Positions 20,700 through 31,900 of a stretch of 60,000 nucleotides of DNA are shown piece after piece (the first letter of the stretch is position 1; each line of letters opens with the position of its first letter). The notes below the pieces were generated by a model. The model was not told the DNA's origin, made no database searches, and saw only the letters and a program-made list of their open reading frames with translations. The stretch is from Cryptomeria japonica. Lineage: Eukaryota; Streptophyta; Pinopsida; Cupressales; Cupressaceae. The stretch spans positions 510,701,873 through 510,761,872 of the forward strand of contig NC_081415.1 of NCBI RefSeq assembly GCF_030272615.1, read 5' to 3'. The position numbers and the translations under genes are program-made.

Positions 20700-22799
20700 T
20701 AATAAAATAAACTCAATCCTACACTCTTATCTCATAAATGAAAACAACATCCACACTTCATCAATCAAGTTTTTAAAACCCCATTCAAATCTGGAAGTAA
20801 CTCTCTAGGTCTGGAAATGATGATGTTAATTTGAAATCTGTTCAAACTGTAGACAGCATTCACTCCAAATCAGGATGACTTAACTCTGCCGTGGCTGGGA
20901 ATTCGCTTTCAATCAGGTTAGATCTGGAATTCACTTTGTAAGTTGATGAATGCTGATGAAATTCACATCACAAAGTCTATAATTTCGCATTAAAACTGTT
21001 TGACAAACTTGCTTCCAATATCTCCTAAAGTTCGCTGCTGGTTTTAGAATCAGATCGCTCCAAGTTAAGGTGAAAATTGCTCCTGAAAATTGATGAAATT
21101 TGCTGTCAATGTCTGATGCAAATCGCTGTAGAAGACTGCTCCTAATTTGCTTGTAGAGGTCTGCTTGTAATTTGCTTGGAGTAATTTGAATTGAATGAGG
21201 TTTTGACCTCTTATTTATATGCCTCGTCAAGTTCACATTCAAACACCTCAACAAGGCTGACCTAGTCTTAGAATTTTTTGCAATTTCATTAATAAAAACT
21301 ACCTCCTAAGTTGGTTGGCCTCATTCCACCCTGAGTGCTTGGAATTGATTTACTTGCACCCATTGCTAAAGGTTGTATAACTAGGTTGGACTGGAAGAAG
21401 TTCATTGTTGGATTTTTATTTGTTCTGCTCAGCTCCTCTTCACCAATTCGCACCTGATTTGCTTTTGTGAATGATAAAAGTGAAGTTATTAGGCTTCTCT
21501 TTTATAGGACTCTCATGTTTGAATTTAACGCTCCTTTAACTAGCTGACCTAGGCTTTGATGCTTATCATTTTTGAAATTTGAAATGTTTTATACAGGCCG
21601 ATCTAGGCATTGATTTGTTTTGATTTTTTTAAAAGTTTTAAATTTCTTTTGAGGGCCAACCTTGGCCTAAACACCCCCTTGTGGTATTAAGAGGCTAATA
21701 GGGTAAAATGAGAGTGCTAAATCTTGGAGTGCTTGGATACAAGAGCGCCAAAACAAGGTTGCTTTTGAATATAGGTTCCATGGGACCTATAGTCTTGGAT
21801 TGGAGTATACTAACAACAAGGAGACAATATTATCCTTGAGCACACCTTGATTTATTTCAAAGCAAGGCAACCTTGAAGAGTTGTTCAAGACTAAAGGGAG
21901 GGTGTGACCTATAGTTTCGGATTATAGGACCCATGGGTCCTATAGCTCCGAAGTAGAGGATGCAATCAGTACAAGGTCAAGGATTAGTTCCGGACTTGCG
22001 AGAGAAATCAACATGGAATTAAGGAATTTCCCAAGCCCTTGTGAAGGGTGATCAAGGAATGTTGAGTGCTAATTCCATATTGGCAAGGAAAAATGATCAT
22101 CATGAAGAATTTTTTCAATGAAATCCTCAAACTGGCGAAGGAAAAATAAATTTTGAATGAGAATCGATGCTTGAACTTTGTATTTTACATTTGAATTTAG
22201 GAATTCCACATTTGAACAAGGAATTGAAGCAAATTTTGTAAATTTCCACACTCCACCATGGAATTTGAACTTCGATTTTGGAATTCCTTACTCACATAAG
22301 GATATTAACATCTCAATCTTGAGTTCTACATTTCAACCTGGATTGCACTTGAATTTTCAATTTTTCCCCTCCTGTCAAGGTTAGAAAATTTTCTTTGTCA
22401 AGACATTGAATTTCATCATTATTTTCCCACACATCATTGTTTTTCAAATTTCATCATTATTTGCAACATTGACAACATTGACAACTCTAAGCAATTCAGA
22501 CAAGTTTGACATTTCTCACAATCCCACCATCAATCCTTAGTCTTTGTCACCTACTCATAAGTTCCGGATTCGAAACTTGAACCCTGACTTGATCACACCT
22601 CAAGGACGAACTTTTGCCCTCTTAAGTTACTTCAATGACGGATCAACAAACTCTTTCTCGGACTAACAAGACAAAACTCCTCCTCACAAACAAATGTTAA
22701 AGACTAAAACAATTGCCCAGCTAAGACAAATGCTAATCAAGCAAGTGAAAAAGTGGGGGTCCCCATTTGCAATGGGGTGTGTATGTTTGCAACATAACA
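20700..22799 (-). mobile_element. LTR-like block of the TGTTRTG...CCCCATTG type
   Basis: On the minus strand it starts at 22799 with TGTTATGTTGC and soon has CCCCATTGC...GGGGACC, as do the 5' arms of WMFYF copies 1 and 2. TATA boxes read on the minus strand at 21506-21500 and near 21222. No WMFYF gene follows. The far end is hidden near the solo LTR Z insertion. The frame at 20931-21254 (minus) lies in the leader with repeated AATTTGCT phrases and is not convincing. Confidence 0.5.
21923..21944. other. 22-base perfect palindrome centred on CCCATGGG
   Basis: TATAGGAC, CCATGGGTCC and TATA make a perfect palindrome with no loop. A near-palindrome of the same design (TATAGGT...CCATGG...ACCTATA) lies about 155 bases upstream at 21769-21790. 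Both are in an LTR-like block. They could be dimeric protein binding sites or hairpin-forming DNA. Confidence 0.8.
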
Positions 22800-24053
22800 C
22801 ATATCTAATTCAAGCATACCCAAAAAATGCAGCAATGAAGGAGACTGAACTAGTATTGAAATCAGCTAACTTGCACTTGGAGTTTGGACGCCAATCTTCA
22901 ATAACTTCACCATAGGTCATGAAACAGATAGAAATGGTGATATAGACCTTAAACGCCTGGAAAAGATGATTTTGTAGTTTTCAAACACAGAAAAAAAACC
23001 TCACAAATTCCCATGTGCCAATACCCAAGTTGGGTGCTGCCTGCAAGGGTTGACTTTAGCTAGAAAAATAAATGCCAAACCAAAAAACCACATATTTTAT
23101 ATGCATTCTCATCACCTAGCCATAAGAAAATCTGAATTAATACCCAGAAATTCAGAATAATATGACTTATTTTTAGAGATATGAGCAAAAAGGTGAATTT
23201 CAGGGTAGCTGGAATTGTATGATCAGAACTGCAAAATGTCTCCAAAAATTCTTGAAACTCAGACAACACTTAGCAAAACCAAACTAGAGATGCGCTGTGA
23301 AATACCTTTAAGATATCTCCAACAAATACCATCCAGAGTAGATCTTTCACTATCATAGCTAGTCTTCTTCAAGAGGGATTTCATCCTCAGGAAGGTTGAG
23401 ATTGGCCAAGTCCAAATATCTAGGACTATGCAAGGTTTTCTTAGACAGAAATATCAGAAATAATAAACTCCACCTACCAAATGAGCTCTCAATTCCCCTT
23501 TTTAAGCCTTTTAGGGAAGTTTCTAGAAACTCTTTTTTAAAATCAGTTTATTAATTTATTAAGCCTTTAACTCCAAAAAGTGATTTAATTTTCTTTTAAA
23601 ACATGTCCATCACTTAAAATCACTTTTAAGTGTCTCATCATTTGAAACTTAACATTTTCTTTCCGATGAGCTATAACACTAAGGTGCCGGATAAATAAAT
23701 TTATTTAAAAAGGCAACCTTAGTGAAAATAATTAATTATAGCTCAATACTGCACCCAATTAGTGACAATTGTCGAAATGCATCTGAATTGAAATTTGACT
23801 GCGTAGGAGTGATCCCGATGATGAAAGATGATAAGCGGACCTGACTGGGTGACTTACTAAAATTAGATGCTCCCTTCGATAATATTGGAGCCCAAATCGG
23901 AAGTCGAAAATAACATTTGAAAGTGTCATATTACTCCTCTAAACCTTTTGAGCTCATTTGTAACATCAAATTACCTTTCTGAACAAGCTGACTGAAACCT
24001 GAAAAGTCAGCGATAACAATACTACCAGAGAATTTGAAAATGGGGACATTATG
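22800..24053 (-). mobile_element. Partial LTR, minus orientation, start at 24053
   Basis: The minus strand at 24085-24042 reads TTGAGGACAAGCAATC, TTTGGGAAGGGCGGACC and then CATAATGTCCCC. The element at 27080-27132 has the same order before its 3' LTR (CAAGCAATCTTTGGGCGGCG, then TGTAATGTCCCC). So a Gypsy polypurine tract and 3' LTR start lie here on the minus strand, with two changed bases at the terminus. The LTR body runs toward lower coordinates into AT-rich noncoding sequence; its far end was not found. Confidence 0.6.
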
Positions 24054-26064
24054 GTCCGCCCTTCCCAAAGATTGCTTGTCCTCAAGCAATGTCAAAGAAA
24101 TTGCACTTTTATCAAACTAATCTAGCATGCAACCAAAAATGATCGCAGGGCCCCAAGTCATTCGAGGAGATCTGTAGTACCATCTTTTGAAAACAATGTC
24201 GTGCAAAGTACCCAAACAAGTGGTTTTATAAAAACCTCCTAGAAGAAGAGCAATCAATTACTGCACCAACTATGTCAACTCCTCATAGAACTGCTCTCCG
24301 AAGGAACTGAACTGAAACACCGTAAGAACAAACTCAAGAAAGTCAACATTGACTCTCTTATTTCTAACAACTGTTAGACTACAAATCAAAGTGATCCTAG
24401 GGTTCCAAGTCAATCTCAGAAAGGAACCATCATTCTGACACTGCGCCACATTGTTCACAACATGAAACGTCTCCGACGCAATCCAATAAGATCCATAACT
24501 GCAGTCCTTGTAACTAACGTGGTCTCCATAATCCTCAGTATATTTCCTCATAAGTCCCAAACAAGAAATTGATCTATCACAATTGAGGGACTGGTAATGA
24601 AGATGTCTATATATTCAACTCTGAAATTCGCTAACCAAGTAGTGTCTCTGTGATGACCAACTGAAGTCATATCATCGACACTCAATCTCCAAGTGTAAAG
24701 GGAAGAAACTTGAGTATGCCAACAAACCCAACTCGTTGTCGTCAACCAATCCTAATCTTGAAGCTGTTGGAAATGTTGTCACTGATGTCAAGAAAGCTAT
24801 GAACAAAAAGAATGGGATTGATAAAATTCTTGATATCATGTCATTAATCACAATGATGAGTTTCATCACAAGCAAGTTTCTTTTATATGATGGCCGACTT
24901 CATCACGGTCCATTGACCAACGATTATGCTTTGATGACAAGTCTTTATATTGCCGACTTTCATTAAAAGAAAAACAGTGATTCATATTCTAACATGTATA
25001 TTGAGGATAAAACAAACGACATTATGTTTATGACAGTGAGTTTACTTAGAAGACAGGCAGTGATTCATTCAAAGCATTTTGTTTGTATAAAGCTCGATTC
25101 ATTAAAGAGAAATATCTTCATTAGTATGCAGTGGTCTGATCCATGAAGAATACAATTATAAGGAGCAAATATAATTCGATTGAATACTCAATTTTTAATG
25201 AAGAATATCGATTATCAACAGTGAAAAGTGGCATGGTGTATATTAAAGGTAAAACGCATTTCTTAAGAAAGGTTCAGAACAGCGATGAAGGAATTTGGAG
25301 GTTGAGCATCGAGTTAATTAAAGAAAACAACAATCAATACAATGACTGATAAGACAATGATTCACGTAAGAAAGAGTGAAGATAGAGTGCAATTCACGGA
25401 ATAAACTCATAGGAATGTTCATCTTCACAATTGTATTCCGGTCACCACAGCTGCTACAGCCAACTTTAGAACTATGACAACAAGGAGTCTTACAAATGTA
25501 TGAGCAGTGATGAAAGTGCAAAAGAATGCGAGTTAAGTAAATAAGCAAAAGCAGTTTGAAGGTAGCGAATGTAATTGATGATACAACTATTAAGAAAATT
25601 GATCACAATGTCTAAGGAACATGCTGCGATATATGGACTAATGACAGTGATTTTATCAAGATTAGAACAACAACTATATTAAAGGGTCGATGAAAGAAGT
25701 CAACAGATGTATTAAGGTGCAGCGAATCACATATACAAGTTAGACAACGACTCATAAACCTGGACAGCAATAATATTAATAAGGTAGTACTGAAAATGAG
25801 AACATTATATAGGAGTGATTAAAGAGATAGTAATTATGGTGCTTCAAGAGCAGTGACTAAGAATTATTAAGAAATGTGTTACATTACCTAGGGACGCGTC
25901 CTTGGTTTTATTTTCAAGCGTCCCCGTCCTCGGGACATCCCTGGGATAGGGGACTCCTAGGGGACGTCCCCATAATTTTCGCATAGACAATGAATTCTAT
26001 AAGCAATTTGACTTTGACTCTCAATTTAACACAAATTTGCCATAAGAACTCTGCTAGTTCTTAG
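24054..26064. other. Decayed Gypsy 3' region and LTR-like AT-rich DNA
   Basis: 24054-24560 is probably the noncoding 3' internal part of the minus-strand Gypsy whose LTR starts at 24053; the minus frame at 24270-24560 has no recognisable domain. From about 24560 to 25887 the sequence resembles LTR bodies of the TGTAATGTCCCC group and may end at ATTACAT-type sequence near 25880. 25888-26064 has clustered GGGACG, CGTCCCC and GGGGACGTCCCC motifs before the primer site. No genes recognised. Confidence 0.4.
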
Positions 26065-26076
26065 TGGTATCAGAGC
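26065..26076 (+). other. Primer binding site, TGGTATCAGAGC
   Basis: Matches the initiator methionine tRNA 3'-end complement used by many plant LTR retrotransposons. It lies 31 bases before the ATG at 26107. The sequence before it ends TAGTTCTTAG and not CA, so a short insertion or decay separates it from its LTR. Confidence 0.85.
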
Positions 26077-26106
26077 TAGTGATTCTGCCAGCCTGTCGGG
26101 AGAATC

Positions 26107-26778
26107 ATGGCACCGAGTGAAGGATTGATAAATGCGTTGAGGGAGTTAAGAAGTCAGCAAGAGCTTTGCCAGATCCTCGCAAGAAGGCCTGCCATATGTT
26201 CTCTATCCCATATTTCAGCGGATTGGAAGGAACATTTGTTGGTTGAATACTCCAAGAATACATTCGCGTGCGAGCTGATGGATGGTCAAGTGCAGGATGA
26301 CAGATACAAGGTGGTTGACGACATCATTTACTACAAGGACAAAATCTATTTGGTGCCCGAGTCCAAGATGAAGGAAAGAATTCTAAAAGAAATGCACGAC
26401 TCTCCCTTGGCCAGCCACCCGGAATATCTAAAGGTCTATAGACAAATCCGAGACAAATTTTTTTGGAAGGGCCTTAAGAATGACGTTCTGCAATACATGT
26501 GTGAATGCTCCACCTGCCAGCAGAACAAATCCGAGCACACGTTACCTGCTGGACTGTTTCAGCCGTTGCTAATCCTCGACCAGAAGTGGGATAGCATCTC
26601 GATGGATTTCATTACCGGGCTTCCCATAGTGCAAGGAAAGGATTGCATCTTCGTTGTGGTAGATCGTTTGACCAAATATGCCCTTTTCTTTGCCATCTCC
26701 ACTAGATGCCAGGCAGTTCAAGTGGATGAGTTGTTCTTCCATGAGGAAGAGCAGCATCTACATAAGAACCTATTGTAG
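26107..26778 (+). pseudogene. Internally deleted Gypsy polyprotein (gag start fused to integrase)
   Basis: A continuous 223-codon frame. The first 20-25 residues (MAPSEGLINALRELRSQQE) look like a gag start. After about residue 35 it becomes the region after RNase H, and residues 95-145 form an integrase zinc-binding domain (HDSPLASHP and a C-x2-C pair in CECSTCQQNK). Residues 153-195 begin the integrase core with WDSISMDFITGLP, containing the first catalytic aspartate, and VVVDRLTKYA. The frame ends before the other two catalytic residues. Gag, protease, reverse transcriptase and RNase H are missing, so it cannot move on its own. It lies between a primer site and a polypurine tract and so may be a clean deletion derivative. 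Confidence 0.85.
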
Positions 26779-27120
26779 ATGAGTTTTGAGATTCCAGACC
26801 ATCATTGGGAAAGGACTGATTGGCATGATGGCATGATAGCTTGGGATTCGGGCATCGATGTGTTTGATGATTGGCTTCGAAGGGATCTTGGCGACTCCGG
26901 GCATGGCAACAATTATATCAGAGTGGAGCAGCGGAAGCTGGAAGGAGATTTACTCTTCTCACTTTCTTCCATGTGCGTGCACGTGGTCATGTTGCGGCCT
27001 TGAGATTTCAGATACGGCTATCGGTGTTCACGCCTGATTTGGGACCCTGGATCTCTGCAGTGGGCAAACCGTTTGATGATGGATTGCTTGAGGGCAAGCA
27101 ATCTTTGGGCGGCGAGGATT
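26779..27120 (+). other. Gypsy 3' internal region with polypurine tract
   Basis: It runs from the stop of the deleted polyprotein to the 3' LTR. Open frames at 26779 and 26871 overlap each other and have no recognisable domain. GGGCAAGCAATCTTTGGGCG and GGCGAGGATT (27092-27120) stand immediately before TGTAATGTCCCC and are the likely plus-strand priming tract. Confidence 0.6.
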
Positions 27121-27949
27121 TGTAATGTCCCCGATATAATTAAATAATATTAATTATTGTAAGGCCCCAAATTTAATAACACATCTTTCGGGCCCTTTAT
27201 TTAATTAGATTAGTCAAGTCTTAGTTTGGTCGTGTTGGCCCGTTTGTAACCCTTCGGGAAAGTTCCCGCAGCCCATATTTATGGCCGAGTCTGTCATTTG
27301 TGTTGGTATGTGAATCTGGTATCTTTTCTTGTTTGTGCGAATTCCAATTGGAGTTCTGTTGCCCACCATTTCGAAGGTGAAAGACCCTCCCTACTTGGTT
27401 TCTGTAGTTTCGGTGGGATTCATCGCTCACCCTATTCTGCTTCTATTTGGAGTGTGTAATCTGTTGTGCAAATTTATCAATATAATCTCTCTTTGTATGT
27501 GCAAATCTTCATCTGAGTCTCGTGTCTGGCATAACAATAATTCATTCTACGCCTTAGTGCAACATCGAACTGACGAAGCATCCAGAGGGCTTTGAGGGTG
27601 AAACTCGGTGGGTATTCATCCACCGTACGAACCCCTACCGTACACCCCGTACGACAACATCTATCGTACGGTTGCACCACCCTCACCGTACGACTAACAC
27701 AAACATTTCGTACGGCCTACACCACCCTCACCATACGGTTGGCACAAACATTCTGTATGGCCTGCACCACCCTCGCCGTACGGCTGGCACAAACACCCGT
27801 ACGACCTGCTCCACCCTCACCGTACGATTGGCCCAAACACCACCGTACGGCTAATGACAACCTCCTGTACGTCTAGCACCGTACGCCTCTTAGTTGTTTC
27901 CACATCTGGCAGGGGGGGTTTGTGCGCTGACTAGTTTAGGTACATTACA
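27121..27949 (+). mobile_element. 3' LTR of deleted Gypsy element
   Basis: Starts TGTAATGTCCCC directly after the polypurine tract and ends GTACATTACA at 27949, so its ends are the eight-base inverted repeat TGTAATGT/ACATTACA. TATTTATGG near 27276 may serve as TATA. The 3' half is occupied by a CGTACG-rich 45-base minisatellite. The matching 5' LTR before 26065 was not found intact. The next five bases are CAAAT. Confidence 0.7.
27620..27890 (+). repeat. 45-base minisatellite with CGTACG palindromes
   Basis: About five imperfect units of CACCACCCTCACCGTACG followed by CTGGCACAAACA and CGTACGGCCTG. Each full unit has two CGTACG sites, some mutated to CATACGG or TGTATGG. The 45-base period equals 15 codons, so all frames repeat; the open frame at 27592-27876 (repeat TTLTVRLAQTFRTAY) exists because of this and is not good evidence for a protein. 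Confidence 0.85.
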
Positions 27950-28364
27950 CAAATATTGTCAGATCTCATCCAAAACTTGTCGAATTTGAATTTTTCTAAT
28001 CCATCTTGAGAATTTTCATTTATCATTCAAAAAAATCAATAAGATCCATTTTTCCATTCCTTTGCAAGCCAACAACCAGATAACTCTCTAGTCAACCCAA
28101 TTATTAAGTTTTACATGTGTGTGTATTTATATGTGTTGTGGTGGGGGAGGTGGGGGAGGGGAGGCATGGGGAGAGGGGGTTGGTAGGCCTGGGGTGGAGA
28201 GGAAGAGCAGGGGATGGGAGTGGGAGTGGGTTATGTGGTGTTGGAGGCTGGGTGGAGGTGTATGTGTGTGGATTCCAGGTTTTTGGCTCCCCCTCACCTT
28301 TATGAATTCAGATTTTTGAACTTTGTGACTATGTGCAAATTGCATAGAAACAAAAGACCACACA
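27950..28364. other. Noncoding stretch with G-rich block
   Basis: 28138-28255 is strongly G-rich on the plus strand, with many GGGG and GGG runs close together, so it has G-quadruplex potential. Overlapping open frames here (28117, 28119 and 28127) are composition artefacts. The rest is unassigned. Confidence 0.6.
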
Positions 28365-28369
28365 CAACC

Positions 28370-30385
28370 TGTTATGTCCCTACTAGTTAGAGATCACTAT
28401 CCTGCAAAACAGATTGTTAGAATACAACAAAAATATATATATATATATATATAACTAATCTAATTTGCAATTTAACTTAAATTACTTAATTAACACTAAT
28501 CTCAATTCTTATCTAATAAAAAGGATACACGTGCCGTACTGTGATATGTCCTTAGGCGGCTGTGAAGCTCGCCTTCTTGGAACCCATCTTGGCTCCAAGC
28601 CATCCAACAAATCGAAGGTTAATTCGATTCCTGTCTTGGATGTAACTTCTTACACCCAAGCCATCCAAGAAATCGAAGGTTAATTCGATTCCTGTCTTGG
28701 ATGTAACTTCTTACACCCAAGCCATCCAGGACATCCAAGCCATACCAAGGAAGACCATCATAGCTGATCAATTCCTTGCCTTGGATGATGCATCCCATCA
28801 TCCAAGTCTACCAGAGAGGACCGGCCAAATCCGTCTCTTCTTGGATGAACTTTGTCAACCAAGCCATAACATATATGCATATAGATATTCAGTATATACT
28901 GCCTACCAGGGATTATCATAATCCCTCCATTAGGCTAAGGGAATTTCCTCCCTATAGCCTCCATCATATAATCACATTTTTACATTACATTTTACAATTC
29001 ATTATCATTTTCCATTCCATTCCTAACTTAACATGTATTCCATAACATATATTCAAAAAACTATTCATTAACATGTTTTCAGGAATATTCATTAACATAT
29101 ATTCGAAGATATCCATTATCATATATTCACAGTTATTCATTAACGTATATTCCGAACTATTCATTAATATGTATTCATTAACATATAATTACACATATTT
29201 ATCAACATATGTTTACACATTCATTAACATATTCACACATATTTATTAACATATTTACACATATTCATTAACATATAAAAACCATTCATTAACATATATA
29301 TTAAAATATTCATTACTTATATATGTGTGTGTGTGGCACACATGTCCACACACATATATACACTTTGTGACATTACTTACCTATTTGTAACCCGTAGTAG
29401 TAGTTCCGGTTCGTATTTTCTCCCTTTGCTGTTCGTAGCCTGCTGTTGCCTTTTTCCCGACCTCCCCTTCCTTTTGGAGTGGTTATTTTATTGTATAAAT
29501 ATCTCTCTATCAAGATGAGGGATCATGTCCTTTCCCCAACCGTGGATGAGGAGTCTTGTCCACAAAGTCAAAACCTTCCTTGCAAAAGACGTCCCTTCAG
29601 ATGTTGACTTTGCATAACCATTGGAGCCTTGCCAGGAACCGCACCACTTTGGTGTTAATTAATCTATTTGTCTAGAACATAAATCGATATGTAAATTATG
29701 AGTATTATTATGTGAGATGGCTGATTTTAATTGTCATTACAGATGTAGTATCGATGCTTTGCCCTTTCATATATGAAGTGATTATCGAATGCCTCAATCA
29801 TTAATTGTTTTATTATACTCTCGACCTCCTCATAATCATAGGCGCTGCTTCATACATCTCTTCTATATCATCACTGTCGTTAGATATGAGATAGTCCTCT
29901 ATGGCGATTTACAAAATTGTCTCTATCGATATATGGATCTGCAACTAGGAGTATATATTGTTCTCATTAGGGTACAGATTACATTTCTTAATCGCTGTGT
30001 AGTTGTCTTCAGTTTGCTGCCTTCTTCGAATACAGTTGCTGCTCCCTTGTAGTCGATTTTGATTTGGCTTGGGGTGATGCTGATATAGATTTACACATGA
30101 TTGATAGTGGCTGACTTGACAGAGATACAAACTTCTTTAATAGTATGTATCGTCCTTGGTAAACTTGGCACTAGTTGGATTCATTGGCAACTTATATTTA
30201 AGTAATTATGTTTATAAGATAATATTAATTTATTTTAATTTGAATATTTCAATAATATTATTAGTAATAAATATAAATATTAATTTTTAATAAATAGATA
30301 AATTTCAAATAATCATTCGTCGGTAATTATATTAAGTAATAATAATAATTGATATATATATGACGATCAAGGAGGGGACATGACA
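28370..30385 (-). mobile_element. Solo LTR Y2, target duplication CAACC
   Basis: Left end TGTTATGTCCC, right end GGGGACATGACA, flanked by CAACC at 28365-28369 and 30386-30390. Same family as Y1 (the phrases CTACTAGTTAGAGAT and CTGCAAAACA are shared near the left end). In Y2 a unit of about 62 bases in the hairpin row is tandemly duplicated (28607-28730). By analogy with Y1 and Y3 it is in minus orientation. Contains TG and AT microsatellites (about 29318-29365 and 28433-28452). No genes. Confidence 0.92.
28555..28945. repeat. CTTGG...CCAAG stem-loops in Y2
   Basis: Same row of hairpins as in Y1, with the TTGGATGTAA.../TTACACCCAA hairpin present twice because of a 62-base duplication, and the TTGGATGATG/CATCATCCAA hairpin fully paired here. 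The AGGGATTATCATAATCCCT hairpin is preserved at 28908-28926. Confidence 0.8.
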
Positions 30386-30449
30386 CAACCTATTTAAGCA
30401 TTGCTAGGTCTATGGTTTTAGAATGTATCATTGTATTTAATTTTAATTC

Positions 30450-31290
30450 TAGGTTGCTGGTTTGGGTTCGGGCACCGGTTCAGGTTCGAAGAACCGGTAC
30501 GCTGGTACAACAAAATTTTGAAAAGGGGTTTGGGTCATTAGTACAAAAACATGTAAATTATATATATATGCAGCCTATAAGCATGTCACATAGCATCATA
30601 TAAACAACAAAACCAACATAAACTTGTAATCATAGCATCATGATCATACCATAACAACATCATATACATCAAGTTTAATATCAAAATGATAAAATATTCA
30701 AGTATCATTGTTTCAACTTTCAACAATTTAAAGTTTGATCATCAAATGGATTCTCTAATTCGTCATCCTCATTCTCCTCCTCCTCATCATTGACATTGAC
30801 ATTAGATGAATCAATGCCAATGCCCATGACACTTGCACTTGCACTTTAAGTTTGCTCGCTATCTGAGTCATCAAATGCAACAAGCTGAGAAGTGAATTTA
30901 TCCAAATCAGTATGTTTTGGCTCCATATCCCACATCTTCGTTTCCCCTTGCTTGTAGTCATGTTGCTTGTGTGAAATGAGCCAAGTTAATGTTTTAAAAC
31001 TCACTTTTAGGGTCATTTTAATTTTTTTTGTGGTGGAATTCAAAAAAATTAAATTTTGCAAAAACAAAAAAATCCATTTTTGGGCTGTCAGACCCCTGGG
31101 TTCAACTTGGGTCCTCTTGGGTTCGACTTGGGTCCTCTTGGGTTCGACCCTGGGTCCTCTTGGGTTTGCCCTGATTCGAACCAGGCCTGTGAACCACGAA
31201 CCCTGTCCGAACCACAGGCGAACCGAACCCGAACCGTACCGGACTAGTACTAGGGGTCTAGGGGGCCGAACCCGGTAACTCGGTTTTAAT
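30450..31290 (-). mobile_element. Small hAT derivative with transposase C-terminal remnant
   Basis: On the minus strand, about 30970-30750 encodes the end of a hAT transposase: SHKQHDYKQGETKMWDMEP, DLDKFTSQLVAFDDSDSE and then an acidic tail (VNDEEEENEDDELENP). Both ends are rich in GGTTCGG and GAACC motifs in opposite orientation (30460-30505 and 31080-31285). The 31080-31160 side has three tandem copies of GGTCCTCTTGGGTTCGAC. The rest of the transposase is absent, so this is a deletion derivative mobilised in trans, or a remnant. Exact ends and the eight-base target duplication were not found. Confidence 0.65.
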
Positions 31291-31299
31291 TCAGGAACG

Positions 31300-31900
31300 T
31301 GATTTGACTTTATAAAAGAATGATTAGACTTTTTAAATATTAAGCTAGGCATTGTGTAATATTTTTAATATATAATATTGTAAATGAGTGAAAATATATG
31401 TTTTTCTTTGCAATATAACAATTTTGGTATAGTTCGAATGAGTGTCCCTACTGTATCCTCTAGAATTTGTGATTCTTTGTAGCCATTCCTAAAACACTTC
31501 CATGCTTCTTTAGTCCCTTGTTCCCTAAAACTTGCTTGATCATTGGTTTTTTAGATAGATGTTAGGATAGAATGCTTAACAATGGCAATAATAGAGAAGA
31601 ATAGTTGTCAAAATTTATTTGTTTAGTTTTTGTTTGGTCTTGATTGGAATGTGTTTCTCAATAGAGAGATTTCATTGGTAATCCAAATTGAATAACATCA
31701 AATTTATTTAATCTTCATATGCAGGTGGTCAATTTTATCCAGGTGGACTGGCTGTCTGAAATATGAGGTTTGTTATCTCCAATTGCTTTTATTCCCTTTT
31801 ATTGAGAATGATTGTAGTTCCAAAACCATCATTGCAGGTCATTAGCTTGTATTGAAACTAAAACTATTTTCCTTTGAAAGAATTCTTTATTTTTGTTCAT
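31300..31900. other. Unassigned stretch, possibly decayed Copia or intronic
   Basis: AT-rich, with pyrimidine tracts followed by CAG (about 31718-31728 and 31829-31840) that look like splice acceptors, but no exon I can name. The short segment at 31730-31770 between such a site and GTTTGT has an internal stop. Nothing further supported. Confidence 0.3.

Noticed and set aside
24270-25548. Several frames of 65-96 codons on both strands
   Set aside because: Overlap each other, no recognisable domain, AT-rich LTR-like context.
27592-27876. Repeat protein of 15-residue units (TTLTVRLAQTFRTAY)
   Set aside because: The 45-base minisatellite opens every frame; lies in an LTR after the promoter and lacks a plausible start.
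28117-28363. Glycine-rich and proline-rich frames on both strands
   Set aside because: Pure composition effect of the G-rich block.
31730-31770. Second host exon between CAG acceptor and GTTTGT
   Set aside because: Contains an in-frame stop and no recognisable protein motif.
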